Shown: positions 1-6,279 of the stretch, one piece after another
How the letters are laid out: each line of letters begins with the position of its first letter
Position numbering within the stretch: the stretch's first letter is position 1
NCBI GenBank assembly: GCA_031404455.1
Contig: JANNHP010000331.1
Coordinates: 1 to 30,697, forward strand
Length of the DNA stretch: 30,697 nucleotides
Reading direction: 5' to 3'
DNA from: JANNHP01 sp031404455
GTDB taxonomy: Bacteria; Planctomycetota; JAJSAM01; JAJVHW01
Translations under genes and position numbers: made by a program
The notes under the pieces: model-generated
Told to the model about the DNA's origin: nothing
Database searches by the model: none
Seen by the model: the letters and a program-made list of their open reading frames with translations, nothing else

Positions 1-2
1 GG

Positions 3-113
3 GGCAACATCTCGCTGGCTGCGAAAAACTGCGGCATGGAACGCCAGGCCCTGCAGCGCTTGCTGCGCCGCTATAAGATTTCGGTGGAGGATTTTCGTAG
101 GAAAGAGGAGTGA
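3..113 (+). CDS. Fis-type HTH C-terminus of a transcriptional regulator (partial, 5' end missing)
   Basis: Only the last 36 codons are present, ending at TGA 111-113. The peptide begins GNISLAAKNCGMERQALQRL and continues with RRYKIS. This is the pattern of the Fis-type helix-turn-helix that closes sigma-54-dependent activators and some response regulators: an N-[IV]-S-x-A-A start, a turn, then a recognition helix with Q-x-L-x-R-x-L. The receiver or AAA+ domains would lie to the left of the window. Exosortase/EPS loci often carry such a regulator (PrsR), and the position beside the deacetylase gene fits. The visible tail does not distinguish PrsR from other Fis-type regulators, so that identity is inference. 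The gene converges with the deacetylase gene. Confidence 0.75.
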   Translation, partial: GNISLAAKNCGMERQALQRLLRRYKISVEDFRRKEE

Positions 114-246
114 TTTCACCCCTGGTTGCCGCCCGGGTCACTCGGATGACGGGGTCCCCGTCCGTTCCGCGCTGGGCGGACACGGGGGTCCGCCCCTACC
201 GAGAGGACGGATTCGACACGGAGCTCGTTGACGACCTGCGCCCGCG
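114..246. other. Convergent intergenic region
   Basis: This 133-base spacer separates the stop of the plus-strand regulator from the stop of the minus-strand deacetylase. It holds a short palindrome around 149-161 and a clear hairpin at 174-195. I see no further gene in it. Confidence 0.6.
174..195. terminator. Possible bidirectional terminator hairpin
   Basis: A perfect 8-bp stem (GGGCGGAC / GTCCGCCC) encloses a 6-base loop. It lies between the converging 3' ends of the regulator and deacetylase genes. No U-tract follows on either strand, so it is a terminator candidate by position and stem strength only. Confidence 0.4.
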
Positions 247-1113
247 CTACGCGACGACGCGGCTCGACGAGTCGTCGCGCTGCGGCCGCAGGCCGACGTG
301 CTCGCCGATGGTCCCGAAGTCGTGCGCTTCGAGGAGTTGCGAGAGCTTGCCCTCGAACTCCTCGACGCCCGCCCAGTGACGCCAGCGCGAGAGCGTGGTC
401 TCCTTCAGCTCTCCCTGCGTCGCGTCGATCTCCCACGGCCTCAGGCAGAGCACGGCCGGGGCCTTCGCCTGGTTCATCGCGACGATCGCGTTCGTGACGA
501 CGCGGACCGGGAGCAGGCGCAGGTAGCTGCCGCCCGCGACCGGGACGTTCTGCCCCGCGAGGCGCCGCGTCAGCGGCGGGAACTCGAAGATCCTGAGGCC
601 GCTGCCGCAGTCGGAACGCCACGGAGTCGTCGGGGCGGGGAACGCGGCGTCGCCGTCGAGACGCGACGGGCAGACGCTCGAGCTGAAGACGAACCCCTCC
701 TCGGCGAGAACCTGATGCGCCCACGGCGTGCGCTGGTTGATCGAGAACCCGGGCGCGCGGTATCCGGAGACCTCGGCGCCGACGATGTCCTCGAGCACGT
801 GCTTGCCCTGTCGCACGTCGCTCCTGAACGCGCGCTCGGTCAGCGTGTCCGTCATCGAGTGGAGCGAACCGTGACTCGCGACCTCGTGGCCGCGCGCCGC
901 GATCTCGCGGACGAGGTCCGGCTCGCGCTCGGCCACCCAGCCGAGGACGAAGAACGTCGCCCGCGCGCGCTTTGCGGCGAGGAGTTCGAAGAGACGTTCC
1001 GTCTGGCGCCGCACGCGGCTCTCGCGCTTCGCCCAGTCGCGGCGGTCGGCGGTGTCCGCGAACCCCTCGTCGTGGAAGTACTCCTCGACCTCGATCGTCA
1101 GCAGGTTCCTCAT
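247..1113 (-). CDS. Polysaccharide deacetylase, DUF3473 / PEP-CTERM-locus type
   Basis: This 288-aa protein has a NodB-fold polysaccharide deacetylase domain of the kind tied to exosortase EPS loci (TIGR03006-like). Visible motifs are the N-terminal TIEVEEYFH, RGHEVASHGSLH (residues 74-85, metal-binding H81 and H85), GYRAPGFS (117-124), the AGGSYLRLLP segment (193-202) and RPWEID (225-230). The expected role is removal of N-acetyl groups from amino sugars of the polymer. Several positions usually acidic or His in this family differ: E8 and E11 in place of the usual D-x-x-D, and R225 where HPWE is usual. Activity is therefore uncertain. The ATG at 1113 follows a GGTGGG-like ribosome site. It is the last gene of its minus-strand group, 4 bases after the PilZ gene. 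Confidence 0.88.
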   Translation of the reverse strand: MRNLLTIEVEEYFHDEGFADTADRRDWAKRESRVRRQTERLFELLAAKRARATFFVLGWVAEREPDLVREIAARGHEVASHGSLHSMTDTLTERAFRSDVRQGKHVLEDIVGAEVSGYRAPGFSINQRTPWAHQVLAEEGFVFSSSVCPSRLDGDAAFPAPTTPWRSDCGSGLRIFEFPPLTRRLAGQNVPVAGGSYLRLLPVRVVTNAIVAMNQAKAPAVLCLRPWEIDATQGELKETTLSRWRHWAGVEEFEGKLSQLLEAHDFGTIGEHVGLRPQRDDSSSRVVA

Positions 1114-1117
1114 GTCG

Positions 1118-1495
1118 TCACACCCACCGGTACTGGAAGGACAAGGACTCCGAGAACGCGATGGCCACGCCGGCGAGAGTCGTCCCGTCCTCGCCGTAGC
1201 GGCCGTGAACCTGTGGCCCCTCGATCCGGACGACGCGTCCCTCGCCGCGGAGATCGAGCATCACGTTCTCCCCGCCCGAAGCGAGCCGGTGCGGCACCGA
1301 GAGGACCACCGACACCTGCTGTCCCACCTTGAACACGTCCGCGTCGAACGTGGAGAAGTAGGCCCCTCGCGCGGCGACGTTCTGCGTCACGGTGCGGCTG
1401 AGCGCGGTCGCATCGGACGAGCCCCGAGTCTCCACCCGGATCGGGTAGTGGAGTTTCAAGCGGGGGTTGTCCCTCTGTTCGGATCGCCGGGTCAT
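1118..1495 (-). CDS. PilZ domain protein (putative c-di-GMP receptor)
   Basis: A 125-aa protein consisting mainly of one PilZ-like domain. An R-x-x-x-R element (RDNPR, residues 8-12) precedes the first strand. The second motif reads NVAARGAYF (residues 39-47), where the classical form is [DN]-x-S-x-x-G, so Ser is replaced by Ala. Later strands contain VVRIEGPQVHG and GVAIAFSE, as in PilZ barrels. The inferred role is to couple cyclic-di-GMP to EPS production, consistent with its place between a glycosyltransferase and a deacetylase gene. I chose the ATG at 1495, preceded by GAGGACTCG. The open frame continues upstream to 1903, but that part overlaps the glycosyltransferase gene and looks noncoding. 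The missing Ser leaves ligand binding open. Confidence 0.8.
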   Translation of the reverse strand: MTRRSEQRDNPRLKLHYPIRVETRGSSDATALSRTVTQNVAARGAYFSTFDADVFKVGQQVSVVLSVPHRLASGGENVMLDLRGEGRVVRIEGPQVHGRYGEDGTTLAGVAIAFSESLSFQYRWV

Positions 1496-1622
1496 CGAGT
1501 CCTCATGCCGGTTCCTCGTCTTCCTGTGAAGATCCCGTTCGCAAGGGGCGTACCCGACCGGCACCGCGACGTCCGTGTCGTCGCGGCACGTCCGCCCAGG
1601 CTCGATTCGGAGCTCCGTCCGC
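1496..1622. other. Intergenic region between glycosyltransferase and PilZ genes
   Basis: This 127-base spacer interrupts an otherwise tight minus-strand group. It contains one perfect inverted repeat (1564-1586). I saw no convincing promoter hexamers, but the PilZ and deacetylase genes could have their own promoter here. Confidence 0.4.
1564..1586 (-). terminator. Possible intra-operon terminator or attenuator hairpin
   Basis: A perfect 8-bp stem (CCGCGACG / CGTCGCGG) with a 7-base loop starts 37 bases past the glycosyltransferase stop in the direction of minus-strand transcription. No U-run follows. It may dampen expression of the PilZ and deacetylase genes or protect the upstream mRNA end. 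Confidence 0.35.
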
Positions 1623-2765
1623 TCATGCGACGCCCGTCGTGTCGATCGGGCGCGACGCCGCACGGGCGGACGAGGCTTCCGGGCGTCGAGGCTGCGCGAC
1701 GTAGATCGCGGCCCATTCGCCGCGAACGGCGTCCCAGGTGCGACGGAGCGCGCGGATCTTGGCGCACCAGCCGAACGCCGCGGTCGCGTGCCGGTCGCGG
1801 TCGAGCCTTGCGATCGATTCCGCGAGCGCCGCGGCGTCGCCGACCGGCGTGACGAGTCCCGTCTCGCCGTGGTCCACGACCCACGCAACCCCGGGTGCCG
1901 CACCCGACGCCACGGGGACTCCGGCGGCCAGCGCGTCGGCCAGGACGGCCGGGTACTCGTCGGAGACGCTCGCGTCGATCACGGCGTCCGACTCGCGCAG
2001 GGCCGAGAGGACGTAGTACCGCGGGACGTCGCCCGCGAACGTCACGCGGCGCGCGAGCGTGCGGGCGGCCTGGCGTTCGAGCGCCGCGCGCTCCGGACCG
2101 TCACCCGCCACCACGAGTTCGAGATCCACCCCCGCTTCGATGGCGCGTGTGGCGGCTTCGATCACGACGCCGACGCCGTGCCGGGCGTCGAGCGGACGCG
2201 CGCAGAGGAGGCGCAGACTTCCCTCGCGCCGCACCGGCGGCGCGTCGAGTCCCGAGTCCTCGGCGACGTGCGGGATGAGCGTGGAGTCGATGTCGAGCCT
2301 CGTTCGCAGGCGTTCGCGGAGGTACGGCGACGGCACGACGATCCCGTCGGCTGCGAGGGCCGCTGCCTCGAGGTCGTGGCTCGGCGTCTCGAGCAGACGG
2401 ACGACCGATCGGATACCCGCGTGGCGTGCGGCGTCGATCGCCCATCCGACGACGGGCTCGAGACCCGGGCTCGGCGCCGCCTCGACGTGGATCACGTCGG
2501 CGCCCTCGGCAACGGCCTCGGCGAGCGCGGCGCGGAACTTCGCGAGCCGGAGGCGGTCGCGCAGGTACGGGACGCGTGCCGCCGTCAGGTGGACCGCGGC
2601 GTCGGTGGCGATGCGCCGCACGATCGCGCCCTCGAGCTTGAGGCCGGTCGCGAGCAGGCTCGTCTGGATGGACGACGCGCCCGATGCGATCAGCGCCACG
2701 CGCAGTCCCGCGAACGGCGACGCGGTCGCCCCTCGTGCATCCGTCGGGAGCGGCGAGGCGATCAC
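1623..2765 (-). CDS. Family 4-like glycosyltransferase
   Basis: A 380-aa GT-B fold protein. The N-terminal Rossmann half begins near residue 20 (GLRVALIASG) and contains GADVIHVEAAPSPG, a donor-independent feature of GT4-like enzymes. The C-terminal half shows ELVVAGDGPER, VTFAGDVPR and the EYPAVLADALAAGVPVASG segment, where the usual E-x7-E element is present in altered form (second Glu replaced by Asp). The inferred role is transfer of a sugar from an NDP donor to the lipid-linked repeat unit at the inner membrane. The start is GTG at 2765. The ribosome site lies in a short palindrome, so the exact start is less sure. Its neighbours are a UDP-GlcNAc 2-epimerase gene upstream and a PilZ gene downstream. 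The sugar is not predictable. Confidence 0.85.
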   Translation of the reverse strand: MIASPLPTDARGATASPFAGLRVALIASGASSIQTSLLATGLKLEGAIVRRIATDAAVHLTAARVPYLRDRLRLAKFRAALAEAVAEGADVIHVEAAPSPGLEPVVGWAIDAARHAGIRSVVRLLETPSHDLEAAALAADGIVVPSPYLRERLRTRLDIDSTLIPHVAEDSGLDAPPVRREGSLRLLCARPLDARHGVGVVIEAATRAIEAGVDLELVVAGDGPERAALERQAARTLARRVTFAGDVPRYYVLSALRESDAVIDASVSDEYPAVLADALAAGVPVASGAAPGVAWVVDHGETGLVTPVGDAAALAESIARLDRDRHATAAFGWCAKIRALRRTWDAVRGEWAAIYVAQPRRPEASSARAASRPIDTTGVA

Positions 2766-2780
2766 GCGGAGGTCTCCGCG
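2765..2780 (-). repeat. Small palindrome over the ribosome binding site of the 1623-2765 gene
   Basis: Two perfect 7-base arms (CGCGGAG / CTCCGCG) are separated by 2 bases and overlap the first base of the GTG start. In the mRNA this would pair the GGAG ribosome site, so it could limit translation. A chance palindrome is also possible in DNA this GC-rich. Confidence 0.3.
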
Positions 2781-2861
2781 TCGCGGCGAGTGGACGAAGC
2801 GCGCATCGTGGACGTCGGAACGCGAACGTCTTGCCGCGGCGTCGCGAGTGCCGTGGGACCG

Positions 2862-3908
2862 TCAGGCTTCGAGCGCGTCGACGATCCGGCGGGCGGCGTG
2901 TCCATCGCCGTAGACGCCGAGGTCGGGCGGTGCGGACGGAACCGCGATCGCCGCGACCGCCGCGCGGATGCGCGCCGGGTCGGTGCCGGCGAGACGGTTC
3001 CAGCCGCTCGCGACCGTCTCCAGCCACTCCGTCTCGTCGCGCAGCGTCACGCACGGGACGCCGAGGAAGAACGCCTCCTTCTGGAGGCCCCCCGAGTCGG
3101 TGACGAGGGCGCGGGCGTCGGCGACGAGCGAGAGCATCTCCGCGTGCGGGAGCGGCGGCAGGAGGCGGAGGTTCGAGAAGGCGCGGCCCTTCAGCGCCTC
3201 GGACGTCCGCGGGTGGCAGGCGAGGAGGACCGGGAGGTCGAGCGAGTCGAGGGTTGCGGCGATGCCCGCGAGCCGCGACGCATCCTCGACGTTCGACGCG
3301 CGGTGAATCGTCGCCGCGTAGTAGCGGCCCGGCGCGACGCCGTGTTGCGCAGCGACGCCGAGACGACGAGCCGGCTCGGCCGCGGCGAGGCAGACATCGA
3401 GCATCACGTCGCCCGTCAGCACGATGCGACCGCGCGCTCGCTCGGCACGGAGGTTCGCGGCAGACGTCTCCGTCGGGCAGAGGAGGAGGTCCGCGACGTG
3501 GTCCGTCGCGATGCGGTTGATCTCCTCGGGCATCCCGAGGTCCCCGCTGCGCAGTCCCGCCTCCACGTGGGCGAGGCGCACGCCGCACTCACGGGCCGCC
3601 AGTGCCCCGGCCAGCGTCGAGTCCGTGTCGCCGTAGACGACGACGGCGTCGGGACGGCGCGCACGGATCGCCGTCTCGACGCCGCGGATCATCGCCGCGA
3701 GGCGCGGCCCCGCGTCGCCGCTGCCCACACCGAGTTGCACGTCGGGCTCTGCCAGCCCGAGCTCGCGGAAGAACGCTCCGGAGAGCGCGTCGTCATAGTG
3801 CTGTCCCGTGTGGACGATCGCCTCCTCGTGGCGCTCTCGCAGCACGCGCGACACCGGCGCCGCCTTGACGAACTGCGGCCGCGCCCCGACGACCGTCAGG
3901 ACGCGCAT
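2862..3908 (-). CDS. wecB: UDP-N-acetylglucosamine 2-epimerase (non-hydrolysing)
   Basis: A 348-aa protein of the usual length for the WecB/WbpI family. It interconverts the gluco and manno forms of UDP-HexNAc derivatives. Family motifs are visible in order: VGARPQFVK (7-15), HTGQHYDD (33-40), VYGDTDSTLAG (91-101, with D94), HVEAGLRSGDLGMPEE (114-129, with E116 and E129), a TIHRASN segment (H201) and DSGGLQKEAFFLGVP near residue 270. These match the catalytic Asp, two Glu and His of the enterobacterial enzyme by position. The ATG at 3908 lies 7 bases after the aminotransferase stop. Its place after the dehydrogenase and aminotransferase genes suggests a WbpI/WlbD-like role on a diacetamido sugar as well as a plain ManNAc route. 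Confidence 0.93.
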   Translation of the reverse strand: MRVLTVVGARPQFVKAAPVSRVLRERHEEAIVHTGQHYDDALSGAFFRELGLAEPDVQLGVGSGDAGPRLAAMIRGVETAIRARRPDAVVVYGDTDSTLAGALAARECGVRLAHVEAGLRSGDLGMPEEINRIATDHVADLLLCPTETSAANLRAERARGRIVLTGDVMLDVCLAAAEPARRLGVAAQHGVAPGRYYAATIHRASNVEDASRLAGIAATLDSLDLPVLLACHPRTSEALKGRAFSNLRLLPPLPHAEMLSLVADARALVTDSGGLQKEAFFLGVPCVTLRDETEWLETVASGWNRLAGTDPARIRAAVAAIAVPSAPPDLGVYGDGHAARRIVDALEA

Positions 3909-3915
3909 CGCCGGC

Positions 3916-5025
3916 CTACCTCGCCCCGTAGAACTCGCGGACCTTCTCCACGACGTAGTTCCGCTCGTCGTCCGTCAGCTCCGGGTTGACCGGGATCGAG
4001 AGGTTCTCCTTGCACGCGCGCTCGGACTCGGGGAACTGCCCCTGCCGGTAGCCGAGGTCGGCGAAGCACTTCTGCTCGTGCAGCGAGAGCGGGTAGTAGA
4101 CGGCGGTCCCGACGCCGGCCTTCGTGAGGAACTCCTGCAACTGGTCGCGTCGCTCGCAGCGGATCATGTACTGGTTGTAGATGTGGCGCTTGCCCGGCAT
4201 CACGCGCGGCGTGACGAGCCCCGCGATTCCCATCAGCGCCTCGTCGTAGAAGCGCGCGTTCCTCGCGCGGGCGTCGCTCCACGCGTCGAGAAGCGGGAGC
4301 TTCACCTCGAGCACCGCGACCTGCAGCGCGTCGAGACGGCTGTTCCAGCCGACCTCGTCGTGGAAGTAGCGGTTGACGCCGCCGTGCGTCCGCAGCGCGC
4401 GCAGTCGCGTGTCGAGCTTCGCGTCGCGCGTGCACATCATCCCGCCGTCGCCGACGCCGCCGAGGTTCTTGGACGGATAGAAGCTGAACGCGCCGATGTC
4501 GCCCATCGAGCCCGCGCGGCGGCCCTTGTCCTCGGCGCCGAGCGACTGCGCCGCGTCTTCCAGCACCGCGACGCCGAGCTTCTTCGCGATCCCGTTGATC
4601 GCGTCCATGTCCGCGCACTGCCCGTAGAGGTGGACGGGCTGGATGACGCGCGTCTTCGGCGTGATGGCGGCCTCGATCTGCCGCGGGTCGATGTTGAACG
4701 AGTCGCGTTCGATGTCGACGAACACCGGCCTGCCCTTCGCGTTGACGACCGCACCCGCCGACGCGAAGAACGTGTACGGGGTCGTGATCACCTCCTCGCC
4801 GTGGCCGACGCCGAGCGCGCGCAGGCCGACGAGGATCGCGTCGGTTCCGCTCGCGCAGCCGATCGCGTGCGGCACGCCGGCGTACGCCGCGACGGCCTTC
4901 TCGAACGCGGCGACGCGCGGGCCGAGGATGCACGCCTGGTCGTCGAGCACCTGCGTGACGTTCGCGAGCGCCTTCTCGCGGATGGTCTTCCACTGGCGCT
5001 TCAGGTCGAGGAGGGGAACCTGCAT
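3916..5025 (-). CDS. DegT/DnrJ/EryC1/StrS sugar aminotransferase, WbpE/WlbC-like
   Basis: A 369-aa PLP-dependent aminotransferase acting on an NDP-keto-sugar. It begins MQVPLLDLKRQW. It shows CASGTDAILVGLRALGVG (57-74), TPYTFFASA, a LYGQCADMDAINGIA segment (133-147), EDAAQSLGA (156-164, with D157 and Q160 binding PLP) and SFYPSKNLGGVGDGG with the PLP lysine K186. The LYGQCAD-x-DAIN segment and overall layout resemble WbpE/WlbC, which aminate C3 of UDP-3-keto-GlcNAcA. I chose the ATG at 5025, preceded by AGGAGAC. The open frame extends to 5160 but that stretch overlaps the dehydrogenase gene and has random composition. It lies between a Gfo-type dehydrogenase and a 2-epimerase gene, which supports the assignment. 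Confidence 0.92.
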   Translation of the reverse strand: MQVPLLDLKRQWKTIREKALANVTQVLDDQACILGPRVAAFEKAVAAYAGVPHAIGCASGTDAILVGLRALGVGHGEEVITTPYTFFASAGAVVNAKGRPVFVDIERDSFNIDPRQIEAAITPKTRVIQPVHLYGQCADMDAINGIAKKLGVAVLEDAAQSLGAEDKGRRAGSMGDIGAFSFYPSKNLGGVGDGGMMCTRDAKLDTRLRALRTHGGVNRYFHDEVGWNSRLDALQVAVLEVKLPLLDAWSDARARNARFYDEALMGIAGLVTPRVMPGKRHIYNQYMIRCERRDQLQEFLTKAGVGTAVYYPLSLHEQKCFADLGYRQGQFPESERACKENLSIPVNPELTDDERNYVVEKVREFYGAR

Positions 5026-5053
5026 CGGTCGATGTCTCCTGTCTGCTCTTCGG

Positions 5054-6148
5054 TCAGCGGATCTCGACGGGCGCGCCGTCGCGTCGCATCGATTCGGTCG
5101 CGGCTTCCAGCACGTTGACGACCGCGAGGCCGTCGCGTCCGTCGGAGCGCGGCGTGGCACCCGTACGAACGCAGTCGAGGAAGTGCGCCGCTTCGGCGGC
5201 GAGGGGCTCCGACGAGTCGATGCGCGGGATCAGCACGTCCCCGTGGCGCAAGCCGAGGTACTCGCCGTAGGTCGCGTACTCGCGCGAGATGTTCGCGCCC
5301 TTGTCGTAGATGCGGACCTTCTCGGATGCGTCGCCGTCGTCGAACACGGCCATCTTCTTCGATCCGACGAGCGTCGTGCGCCGGACCTTGTGCGGGTCGA
5401 GCCACGACACGTGGACCTGCCCGATGCGGTCGCCGGGATAGCGGAGCACCGCGAACACCACGTCCTCGACGCCCTTCGTGATGAACGCCTGCCCGCGCGC
5501 CGAAACCGAGAGCGGCTGGGCGCCCATCAGGAAGTTGAGCACCGACACGTCGTGCGGCGCGAACGACCAGAACGCGTTCTCGTCCTTGCGCACCGTCCCG
5601 AGATTGAGCCGCTGGCTGTACATGTAGAGCACGTCGCCGAGTTCGCCGGCGTCGAGGAGGCGCTTCAGGTAAAGGACGGCAGGGTGGTAGAGGAGCAGGT
5701 GCCCCACCATGAGCAGGACGCCGCGCGCCTCGGCCGCCGCGACGATCTCGCGCGCGTCCGCCGACGAGAGCGCGAGCGGCTTCTCGACGTAGGTGTGCTT
5801 CCCCGCCGCGATCGACTGCAGCGCGAGCGCCTTGTGCGCCGGAGCCGACGCGCCGATGACGACCGCCTCGACGTCCTTCTCGGCGAGCACAGCGTCGAGG
5901 TCGGTCGTGGCGCGCAGCCCCGGGAACTGCGTGCGCATCTGCGCGAGACGCTTCTCGTCGAGATCGACGGCGGCGAGGAGACGGCTCCCCGGCAGCGAGT
6001 GGAACGTGCGGACGAGGTTCCGTCCCCAGGCCCCGCACCCGACCACCGCCACGCCCACGGCGCGCGCTTCCGTCTTCTTCGGCGTCGCGTCGCTCAGGCG
6101 GGGCTCCTTCTCGGTCGCGCGGCCGCGGGATGCGGACGCCGAGCGCAT
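5054..6148 (-). CDS. Gfo/Idh/MocA-family NDP-sugar dehydrogenase (WbpB/WlbA-like by context)
   Basis: A protein of about 364 aa with an N-terminal NAD(P)-binding Rossmann fold, VAVVGCGAWGRN (33-44), followed by DAVLAEKDVEAVVIGASAPAH and the family hallmark VEKPLAL (121-127). The C-terminal half carries SFAPHDVSVLNFLMG and HVSWLDPHKVR, typical of members found in polysaccharide loci. The inferred reaction is oxidation of an NDP-sugar to the 3-keto form used by the adjacent aminotransferase. The ATG at 6148 has no good ribosome site. A later start near residues 18-31 is possible because the Rossmann fold begins only at residue 31. It is the first gene of its group, divergent from the LamG protein gene across 131 bases. 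Confidence 0.88.
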   Translation of the reverse strand: MRSASASRGRATEKEPRLSDATPKKTEARAVGVAVVGCGAWGRNLVRTFHSLPGSRLLAAVDLDEKRLAQMRTQFPGLRATTDLDAVLAEKDVEAVVIGASAPAHKALALQSIAAGKHTYVEKPLALSSADAREIVAAAEARGVLLMVGHLLLYHPAVLYLKRLLDAGELGDVLYMYSQRLNLGTVRKDENAFWSFAPHDVSVLNFLMGAQPLSVSARGQAFITKGVEDVVFAVLRYPGDRIGQVHVSWLDPHKVRRTTLVGSKKMAVFDDGDASEKVRIYDKGANISREYATYGEYLGLRHGDVLIPRIDSSEPLAAEAAHFLDCVRTGATPRSDGRDGLAVVNVLEAATESMRRDGAPVEIR

Positions 6149-6151
6149 TTT

Positions 6152-6174
6152 GGAGACGTGGTAGGCGCGTCTCC
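6152..6174. promoter_or_regulatory. Inverted repeat, possible operator or 5'-UTR hairpin
   Basis: Two perfect 7-base arms (GGAGACG / CGTCTCC) flank a 9-base spacer, giving 16 bases centre to centre. That spacing fits a dimeric regulator. The repeat sits 3 bases upstream of the chosen dehydrogenase ATG, so it could instead be an mRNA hairpin affecting that start. Confidence 0.3.
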
Positions 6175-6268
6175 GCGAATTCCGAGGGAGCGGGGCGACA
6201 ACGTCCCGGATGAGACCGCGGTCGTCAAAGGGCCGGGCGCGAACCGTTAGAGTGGGCCCGCTTCTCCC

Positions 6269-6274
6269 AGGAGG
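6269..6274 (+). promoter_or_regulatory. Ribosome binding site deciding the LamG protein start
   Basis: A perfect AGGAGG stands 5 bases before the ATG at 6280. The earlier in-frame GTG at 6274 overlaps this element and is therefore unlikely to be the start. Confidence 0.8.
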
Positions 6275-6279
6275 TGGCC

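Larger units (their letters stand above)
6149..6279. other. Divergent intergenic region
   Basis: The Gfo-type dehydrogenase gene reads left from here and the LamG protein gene reads right, so promoters for both are expected within 131 bases. I could not pair convincing -35 and -10 hexamers on either strand. A TTGACG hexamer exists on the minus strand near 6226 but lacks a good partner. A perfect inverted repeat lies at 6152-6174 and an AGGAGG ribosome site at 6269-6274. Confidence 0.5.

Noticed and set aside
1575..3989. An 804-codon plus-strand open frame.
   Set aside because: It is antisense to well-supported glycosyltransferase and 2-epimerase genes and has no recognisable domain.
6220..6260. 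A possible sigma-70 promoter for the LamG protein gene with TAGAGT as -10.
   Set aside because: The region 17 bases upstream (TCAAAG) does not resemble a -35 hexamer, so I do not call it.
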